NCBI GenBank assembly: GCA_937877655.1
Contig: CALFJC010000099.1
Location: forward strand, 1-28,355
Direction of reading: 5' to 3'
Source of the DNA: an uncultured Selenomonadales bacterium
GTDB taxonomy: Bacteria > Bacillota > Negativicutes > Selenomonadales > Selenomonadaceae
DNA length: 28,355 nt
Shown here: positions 23,406-28,355 of the stretch, piece after piece
Layout: every line of letters starts with the position of its first letter
Position numbering within the stretch: position 1 is the stretch's first letter
Position numbers and translations under genes: made by a program
The notes under the pieces: generated by a model
Databases searched by the model: none
Seen by the model: only the letters and a program-made list of their open reading frames with translations
Told to the model about the DNA's origin: nothing

Positions 23406-24027
23406 TAGCTTTTTTCCGTGCCCACCATGCTGTGCGTGCAATGGCTATTTTTGCTCTGTGCTCATTTGACAAAGGCTTGCCTTTATTTTGCGAATGTTTA
23501 CCTTTATTGCTCGCTGAAATTTTATCGCGCGTTTCTTTTGAATGAGGTTTGTGCGACTTACCTTTTTTAGCCGCTGAAATAATGGCACGTGTCTCTTCAG
23601 AGTGCTTTTGCCCATAAAAGGGATTTTTTTCTCCGCTGACATCGGCATGATTAGCGGAAATTCTGGCGCGTGTTTCTTCGCTTGGGTTTGTAACGCTACC
23701 GCCATCTGTGAGATTATAACCGTTCGGCGATTTGCTGTTGAGTGTAGCGATCCAAAATTTTTCGCGCTCGTCGAGCTTTTCGACGGGGCAGATTTCGAGA
23801 ACTTCGACTGTGAAATTTCCTTCCCAGCCGTACTCCGCGATAGCCAAATCGATACCCGCCTCTGCTTTTTTGCTTTGGCTTTTGTGCTGAGCAATACGCC
23901 TTTCCAATTTTTGGCGCGTTTGTCCGACATACGGCTTTTTGGTGACGAGGCAAGTGATCTTGTAGATAATGCCGAGCGCACCGCTTGGCGGTTGACTTTC
24001 GCCCTGCAAAATGTTAGTATTACACAT
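23383..24027 (-). CDS. Free-standing GIY-YIG endonuclease with NUMOD3 repeats, homing type
   Basis: 214 residues. The N-terminal nuclease domain has GIIY (19-22) and YVG (33-35) with 10 residues between, a basic segment with Arg43/Arg44, Glu87 or Glu89 near EREKFWI, and Asn105 in GYNLTDGG. From about 115 to 199 it carries four copies of a DNA-binding NUMOD3-type unit, recognised by SEETRxxIS or a variant (116-124, 143-151, 163-171, 187-195), two of them followed by a KGK turn. This is the layout of homing endonucleases of phage and group I introns. It has AGGAGG nine bases before ATG 24027, its own promoter, and sits between intact ilvN and ilvC genes, so it looks like a mobile gene placed in a biosynthetic operon. 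Confidence 0.85.
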   Translation of the reverse strand: MCNTNILQGESQPPSGALGIIYKITCLVTKKPYVGQTRQKLERRIAQHKSQSKKAEAGIDLAIAEYGWEGNFTVEVLEICPVEKLDEREKFWIATLNSKSPNGYNLTDGGSVTNPSEETRARISANHADVSGEKNPFYGQKHSEETRAIISAAKKGKSHKPHSKETRDKISASNKGKHSQNKGKPLSNEHRAKIAIARTAWWARKKAIENGGKK

Positions 24028-24072
24028 GTAAAAAACCTCCTGTGCCTGTTGGTTTGTTTGTTAGGCAAACTG

Positions 24073-24102
24073 ATTTTAGCACAAGGGGTTTTTTCATGTC
24101 AA
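24073..24102 (-). promoter_or_regulatory. Strong promoter for the GIY-YIG gene
   Basis: On the minus strand a perfect TTGACA (24102-24097), 18 bases, and TAAAAT (24078-24073) with an extended TG. It lies just after the ilvN stop codon. Confidence 0.7.
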
Positions 24103-24114
24103 CTTCAAAACACC

Positions 24115-24645
24115 TTACAGAAGATTTTTTCCGTAAAACTCGCGGACTTGTTTGTAATCGGTGATAGTATTTTCTCCGCGCTCCAAAGCTATCAGACCCG
24201 TGCGGATGACTTCCAAAATTCCGTAGGGCGCGAGGAGCCGCGTGAAGGCAGTAACTTTTTCGTCGTTGCCCGTGATCTCGAAAATCAAAGTTGTCGGCTG
24301 AACGTCCACAACGTGTGCTCTGAAAAGTTCAGCCATTTTTAAAACGTCAAGGCGCGTGCTGTCGTCCGCCGAAACTTTTATCATTGTCATTCCGCGAGTG
24401 ACTGCTGTCGCCGAATCCAAACGCTGAACAGCTTGCACGACGGGCATTTTCTCCAGCTGCTTGATAACTTGATCGACAAAATTTCCGTCGCCGTGAACTA
24501 CAACCGTTATTCGCGAAAATTCGGGCGATTGCGTTATCCCGACCGATAAGCTGTCGATATTAAATTCTCGGCGGCTGAACATGCTCGCCACCCTTACCAA
24601 AACTCCCGGCTGATTTTCGACGTAAATCGATAAAACGTGCTTCAT
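24115..24645 (-). CDS. ilvN: Acetolactate synthase small (regulatory) subunit
   Basis: Binds valine and regulates the catalytic acetolactate synthase subunit. From ATG 24645 (GGAG ten bases upstream) it has 176 residues. An ACT domain occupies about 2-75, with the typical VENQPGVLVRVASMFSRR (9-26) and NIDSLSVG; a second ACT-like half follows, typical of longer IlvN/IlvH proteins. The catalytic subunit ilvB, normally directly upstream, is absent: the upstream gene is a TetR regulator and the promoter lies right before ilvN. ilvB must be elsewhere. Confidence 0.93.
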   Translation of the reverse strand: MKHVLSIYVENQPGVLVRVASMFSRREFNIDSLSVGITQSPEFSRITVVVHGDGNFVDQVIKQLEKMPVVQAVQRLDSATAVTRGMTMIKVSADDSTRLDVLKMAELFRAHVVDVQPTTLIFEITGNDEKVTAFTRLLAPYGILEVIRTGLIALERGENTITDYKQVREFYGKNLL

Positions 24646-24680
24646 TTCTGCAAAGCTCCTCTTAAAATTTTTCCGCGCAG

Positions 24681-24709
24681 ATAATATCACGACTCGCATA
24701 AAGTTTCAA
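24681..24709 (-). promoter_or_regulatory. Promoter of ilvN
   Basis: On the minus strand TTGAAA (24709-24704), 17 bases, TATTAT (24686-24681) with an extended TG. The -35 overlaps the tetR stop codon. The leader to ATG 24645 is only about 30 bases, which leaves no room for a T-box or attenuator. Confidence 0.7.
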
Positions 24710-25311
24710 CAAACCGAAACTTTTTGTGAGTTATTTTTCATTGCGGGCAACACGCCGCCCGTAAGAACTTCGCCGAGAAATTTTGACAACTCCTCCGCCG
24801 TGAATTCACGCCCGCCTTTTATCCAAAGATTTACGGCTGAAATTACCGTTACGAAATAAATTTCCGTCAGATATTTCGATTTTACATTGTCGGACGGCAG
24901 GTTGAAAGTCTCCATGAAAATCGGAGAAATTTCCGCGAGCAATTTTTCTACGAAGCGGACTTTGTTGTCGGGCTTCAAAAGAATGTTGAAATAAGCGGCT
25001 TGTTCGCGCTGAATTTTTGTGAACGCTTGCAAAAAAGTTTCCTCAAAATTTGCGGGCGAAATGTTTCTGCGAAAATTTTCCTTAACTCCGTTCAAAATAA
25101 CGCGCTCAATTTCTTCCAACACGTCGTAAATGTCTCGGAAATATTTGTAAAAAGTTCCGCGATTGTAGCCCGACTTTTCGACCAGTTCGCTTATCATAAT
25201 TTTTGAAACGGATTTTTTCTCCGCCAAAATGCAAAACGCCTCGATTAAATGGAGTTCGTGGCTTTGAATAACGGCGTCGAGATGCCGCTTATCGGCTTCG
25301 GAACTTATCAA
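24706..25311 (-). CDS. TetR-family regulator with an unclear start
   Basis: The helix-turn-helix is clear: HLIEAFCILAEKKSV, then MISELVEKSGYNRGTFYKYF, with the usual Tyr-Phe at the end of the recognition helix; about 150 residues of helical ligand domain follow. The 3' end is firm (24706). The 5' end is not: between the first helix and the antisense aldo-keto reductase there is no ATG or GTG with a ribosome site. The TTG at 25311 (weak AGGCA) is the nearest candidate, and the frame stays open to TTG 25386. It therefore overlaps its divergent neighbour by at least about 30 bases. A deletion may have removed the original intergenic region. Ligand unknown. Confidence 0.7.
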   Translation of the reverse strand: MISSEADKRHLDAVIQSHELHLIEAFCILAEKKSVSKIMISELVEKSGYNRGTFYKYFRDIYDVLEEIERVILNGVKENFRRNISPANFEETFLQAFTKIQREQAAYFNILLKPDNKVRFVEKLLAEISPIFMETFNLPSDNVKSKYLTEIYFVTVISAVNLWIKGGREFTAEELSKFLGEVLTGGVLPAMKNNSQKVSVC

Positions 25312-25965
25312 ATGCCTGCGCGGATAACGGCGCGTTGCGTCGGAGAAGCTCTGGAAATCGGTTATCGCCACGTCGACACGGCGCAATGTTATTACAACGA
25401 GCGCGAAGTCGGAGCGGCAATCAAAAATTCGGACTTGCCGCGTGAAAAAATTTTCGTCACGAAAAAACTTTGGAGCTGTCGCGGCTATCGTGATACGCTA
25501 AATTCGATTGAAAATTCTTTGCGGGCGTTGAATATCGGTTACATCGATTTGCTTTTGATTCATGAGCCGACGGGCAACTTCAACGAAATTTATCGCGCAA
25601 TGGAGAAAAAATATCTTGAAGGAGCACTTCGGGCAATAGGCGTCGCAAATTTCTTGGAAGAAAATTTTAATCGGCTGATGAAAAAATTCGGCACGATTCA
25701 CGAATCATGGTCGCCGTTGGCTTGCGGCAAGAACGAAATTTTTTCAAACGAAACTCTCAAAAAAATTGCCGAAGCTCACGGAAAAACTGTCGCACAAATC
25801 GCGTTGAGATTTTTATACCAACAAGGCATCCCGATAATCCCGAAGTCGACACACGCCGAACGAATGCGAGAAAATTTTTCAATCACGAACTTTGAATTGA
25901 CGGCAGCGGAAATTTCGAGCATAAGACAGTTAGACAAGGGCAAAAGTTTATTTTCTTGGTGGTAA
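25249..25965 (+). CDS. Aldo-keto reductase lacking a central segment
   Basis: NAD(P)H-dependent carbonyl reductase of the AKR superfamily. It begins like AKR5-type enzymes (MEFVALNNGVEMPLIGFGTY) and keeps the catalytic tetrad Asp43, Tyr48, Lys73 and His105. After ANFLEENFNRLMKK (134-147), homologues continue with about 27 residues including the conserved VNQ strand that contacts nicotinamide; here the sequence jumps directly to FGTIHESWSPL. The total of 238 residues against 265-280 fits that in-frame loss. IPKS and the C-terminal cofactor loop are present. ATG 25249 has no ribosome site and an in-frame TAA immediately upstream. It may be inactive or recently damaged; the following AKR gene is 13 bases downstream. 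Confidence 0.75.
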   Translation: MEFVALNNGVEMPLIGFGTYQMPARITARCVGEALEIGYRHVDTAQCYYNEREVGAAIKNSDLPREKIFVTKKLWSCRGYRDTLNSIENSLRALNIGYIDLLLIHEPTGNFNEIYRAMEKKYLEGALRAIGVANFLEENFNRLMKKFGTIHESWSPLACGKNEIFSNETLKKIAEAHGKTVAQIALRFLYQQGIPIIPKSTHAERMRENFSITNFELTAAEISSIRQLDKGKSLFSWW

Positions 25966-25978
25966 GGGAGAAATTTTT

Positions 25979-26980
25979 ATGAAGACACGGAAATTGGGGA
26001 CGTTGGAGGTTTCGGCAATCGGTATGGGTTGCATGGGTTTTACGCACGCTTACGGCGCGACGCCCGCCGAAAGTGACGGGATAAAACTTGTGCACAAAGC
26101 TTTTGAACTCGGTTGCAATTTCTTTGACACGGCGGAGATGTATTCCTATTTCAAGAATGAAGAATTTGTCGGCAAGGCGTTAAAAAATTTGCCGCGAGAT
26201 AAAGTTGTCATTTCGGATAAATTTTGGTCGGAAAAATTGCCGGGACATGACTTCGCCGAAGAAAAATTGAGCGAGGCGGGCATTCGCAAAAGTTTGGAAG
26301 GTTCGCTTCGTCGTCTGCAAACGGATTATGTTGACGTTTACATTGAGCATCAAACGGACGAAGGCTCGGAAGAACAAGTTGCGTTTGTCATGGGCAAGCT
26401 TATTGCGGAGGGAAAAATTCGCGCTTGGGGACAATCTTCGCCGACATTGGAACAGATAAAAAAAGCGCACGCCGTCACGCCGCTTTCCGCAATTCAAAGC
26501 GAATATTCCATGATGGAGCGCAAATGGGAGAAAGAAGTTATTCCTTTCTGCGCGGAAAATAATATCGGCTTTATGGCGTTTTCGCCGCTCGGCAACGGCT
26601 TTTTGAGCGGCAAATATTCAAGCAAAGATAAATTTGAAGGCAACGACGTTCGCAGAGTTATCACGCGCTTTGATCCAAAAAATATGGACGCAAATCAGCC
26701 GTTGCTCGACTTGATAAAAAAATTCGCTGACGATAAAAACGCGACGCCCGCGCAGATTGCTTTGGCTTGGGTTTTGGCGGGCGGCGATTTCATTGTTCCT
26801 ATACCCGGCATGAGAAAAGAAACTCGAATCAGAGAAAATCTCGGCGCGGCGGAAATTGAACTTGCGCCGGAAGAATATTCCGCTTTGAACGAAGAACTTT
26901 CCAAAATAAAAATTCACGGCGACCGCGACGGAAAAGATATTAAAAAGCTCGGCACTGTTCCCGACAACGTCAACAAGTGA
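25979..26980 (+). CDS. Aldo-keto reductase
   Basis: A full-length (333 residue) AKR of the general-reductase, YajO/Tas-like type. The tetrad is Asp50, Tyr55, Lys81 and His124 (FFDTAEMY, SDKFW, IEHQ); IQSEYS supplies the nicotinamide-stacking region and the C-terminal IPGMRKETRIRENLGA the NADP loop. AAGGGAG, beginning in the stop codon of the previous gene, is eight bases before ATG 25979, so the two reductases are co-transcribed. The substrate cannot be read from sequence; the neighbouring TetR regulator suggests an inducible stress or detoxification role. Confidence 0.9.
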   Translation: MKTRKLGTLEVSAIGMGCMGFTHAYGATPAESDGIKLVHKAFELGCNFFDTAEMYSYFKNEEFVGKALKNLPRDKVVISDKFWSEKLPGHDFAEEKLSEAGIRKSLEGSLRRLQTDYVDVYIEHQTDEGSEEQVAFVMGKLIAEGKIRAWGQSSPTLEQIKKAHAVTPLSAIQSEYSMMERKWEKEVIPFCAENNIGFMAFSPLGNGFLSGKYSSKDKFEGNDVRRVITRFDPKNMDANQPLLDLIKKFADDKNATPAQIALAWVLAGGDFIVPIPGMRKETRIRENLGAAEIELAPEEYSALNEELSKIKIHGDRDGKDIKKLGTVPDNVNK

Positions 26981-27003
26981 ATTTCAAAATTCAATAAAAA
27001 AAA

Positions 27004-27034
27004 CTCCCTTGATTGTAAGGGAGCTTTTTATTTT
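27004..27034. terminator. Bidirectional terminator between convergent genes
   Basis: CTCCCTT (27004-27010) and AAGGGAG (27017-27023) with a 6-base loop, CTTTTTA after and an A8 run before. Confidence 0.88.
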
Positions 27035-27045
27035 GGAAAAAGTTT

Positions 27046-28062
27046 TCAGCTTGTCATGCGCCTTGCGATAGCCAATGCCTCCGTCATGAGAGTTTGCGAT
27101 TGATGAATTTTTTCTTCTGCAGATTTAATCGTTGCCGCATTTTTATCGTCCAACCACTTTGCATAATCCTGCGCGGCGGCTATCGACAAGTCACAAATTT
27201 TCATGTAGAGATTGTGCAAAGTCTCGGCGTTCTTCGGCACACGCAACGAGAAAAGTTCCTGCTTACGTTCTTCCCAATCCTTTTTAATTACGTCGTTCAT
27301 CAAAGTTTTCAATTCCGCACGAGTTTTATCCTGCGTCAAACTGCCCAGTGAAAGTATGGAGCCGTAATTTTGCTCCGCATTGCGAATCGTCGCCTCATGC
27401 CGAGCATTTATTTCTCCTGCCGCCGCCAAATATTCATCAAGTTGCGTCCGCCGCGCTTGAATTATTTGCGCAACGTACTCTTGAAAATTTTGTATGCGCG
27501 TGATTTGCCATTTGTCATCTTCGTTGCGGGCGAGCGTGATTTGGAGCGGAAATTCCCGTCCCAATTCCGATTGAAAAATTATCACGTCGGCAAAAGCTTC
27601 GTCCCTGTTCGCGTCTTTGACTTGAATATTTTGCACACTGCGAACTTCAATATCATTGAGCCCCGTCCTCTGAAGAATTTCCGTAACGCCGACATTTTCT
27701 TTTAAATTCAAATCGCCCGTCGCAACGTAAGAATCAATCGCCGACTTCATGCTTAACATCAGCGGCGCACGGAGCATTTGCGTAAAAGTTTTAATCGCCT
27801 CTTCGGCTTCGGGCGTCATCGAATTATCAAAAGAAGTCAAGCCTTCGACAAAGCCCGCATAACCCGAATCAAGCAAGCTGTCGACATCAACCGCCTTATG
27901 AAATCCTTTTACGTCGTGTTTTTCAATCGAACGCGTAACCGCCTTTATCGCCATTTCGGGTTTGTCGGTTTTCATGTGGAAATAGTAATAGCCGCCGCCC
28001 GTTACGGCAATTGCCAATGCGGCAACGCCCGCGCCGATTTTCATCTTGAGACTCTTATCCAT
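27046..28062 (-). CDS. Membrane-anchored DUF2939-like protein, function unknown
   Basis: 338 residues from ATG 28062, which has GGAGGA six bases upstream; a second in-frame ATG at 28107 (AAGGA upstream) would add 15 residues and lies in the repeat. One N-terminal membrane segment at about 8-27 anchors an extracytoplasmic part. Residues 34-110 (KPEMAIKAVTRSIEKHD, then VKGFHKAVDVDSLLDSGY) resemble the DUF2939 pattern of a Pro, an amphipathic helix, an Asp and a VD motif. The second half is rich in Gln, Glu and Lys and probably helical or coiled coil (about 225-335). The role is unknown. Confidence 0.7.
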   Translation of the reverse strand: MDKSLKMKIGAGVAALAIAVTGGGYYYFHMKTDKPEMAIKAVTRSIEKHDVKGFHKAVDVDSLLDSGYAGFVEGLTSFDNSMTPEAEEAIKTFTQMLRAPLMLSMKSAIDSYVATGDLNLKENVGVTEILQRTGLNDIEVRSVQNIQVKDANRDEAFADVIIFQSELGREFPLQITLARNEDDKWQITRIQNFQEYVAQIIQARRTQLDEYLAAAGEINARHEATIRNAEQNYGSILSLGSLTQDKTRAELKTLMNDVIKKDWEERKQELFSLRVPKNAETLHNLYMKICDLSIAAAQDYAKWLDDKNAATIKSAEEKIHQSQTLMTEALAIARRMTS

Positions 28063-28102
28063 CTTTTTTCCTCCAAAATCAATTTGCTTTTTTGATTCTG
28101 CC

Positions 28103-28355
28103 GCCATGAAATTTTTCCTTCAAATTATTGCGGCGAAAAAATTTTTATTTGCTGAAGGCGCGGCGAGTGATTAAAAAAATTTAGTAAGCTAGCAATGCGC
28201 AGCGTTGCGTACAACCGCGGCTAATTACTCCGAAAAATTTTTTCATTGGAGCGCGACTGCTGTTTGTCAACTTTTTAAAAGTTGCGCCATGAAATTTTTC
28301 CTTCAAACTATTGCGGCGAAAAAATTTTTATTTGCTGAAGGCGCGGCGAGTGATT
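28103..28355. repeat. Near-identical 70-bp direct repeats at the 5' end of the DUF2939-like gene
   Basis: 28103-28172 recurs at 28286-28355 with one difference; the second copy is cut by the window edge. On the minus strand each copy contains GAAGGA and an ATG-GC start. The copy at 28103 leads into the DUF2939-like protein; the other opens a 7-codon frame that stops at once. The 113 bases between hold a small hairpin (28192-28208) and the palindrome CAACTTTTTAAAAGTTG, with no gene that I can support. Confidence 0.85.

Noticed and set aside
23335..24114. Group I intron carrying the GIY-YIG gene
   Set aside because: ilvN and ilvC are both complete with their own starts and stops, so there are no split exons to join; a free-standing gene fits better.
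24646..24705. T-box or attenuator before ilvN
   Set aside because: The mapped promoter elements leave a leader of about 30 bases, too short for either.
28106..28174. 22-codon open frame on the + strand repeated at 28289
   Set aside because: No ribosome site upstream in either copy; on the other strand the same bases hold the ribosome site and start of a real gene.

Overview
The window reads as chromosomal DNA of an anaerobic member of the Firmicutes, most likely the Negativicutes (inference). The pointers are a SCIFF peptide gene (a clostridial hallmark), a menaquinone-type polyprenyl synthase, an anaerobic glpABC glycerol-3-phosphate dehydrogenase of the kind seen in diderm Firmicutes, and strong AGGAGG ribosome sites throughout. 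No tRNA, rRNA, CRISPR array, transposase or phage gene is visible.

Layout. 152-4005 (+): a Cu+ P-type ATPase whose C-terminus is a CopZ-like domain with its own ribosome site, then a polyprenyl diphosphate synthase and SCIFF, followed by a 5'-truncated, divergent second SCIFF copy. 4225-6011 (-): DeoR and AraC regulators. 6189-11527 (+): L-rhamnose cluster rhaB-rhaA-rhaD-MFS transporter-rhaM. 11629-11976 (+): a small membrane protein with an internal repeat. 12124-18558 (+): glpA-glpB-glpC-glpK-glpF, with a 20-bp perfect palindrome in the promoter and heptanucleotide repeats flanking glpK. 18639-20366 (-): three unrecognised envelope proteins behind a promoter with a T13 tract in its spacer. 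20488-24645 (-): branched-chain amino-acid genes ilvN, ilvC, leuC, leuD, with a GIY-YIG/NUMOD3 endonuclease gene between ilvN and ilvC. 24706-26980: a TetR regulator head-to-head with two aldo-keto reductases, the first of which lacks part of its barrel. 27046-28062 (-): an anchored DUF2939-like protein, with its 5' region duplicated up to the window edge.

How the genes work together. RhaA, RhaB and RhaD convert L-rhamnose to DHAP and L-lactaldehyde. GlpF, GlpK and GlpABC convert glycerol to DHAP, with electrons passing to the quinone pool, whose prenyl tail is the sort of product the polyprenyl synthase makes. IlvN, IlvC and LeuCD are parts of valine/isoleucine/leucine synthesis; ilvB, ilvD, leuA and leuB are not in the window.

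The main unusual signals are the copA-copZ fusion with an internal start, two cases where a gene is followed directly by a divergent 5'-truncated copy of its own 3' end (SCIFF and the 19725-20366 gene), the possible phase-variable promoter, and the endonuclease module inside the ilv-leu cluster.
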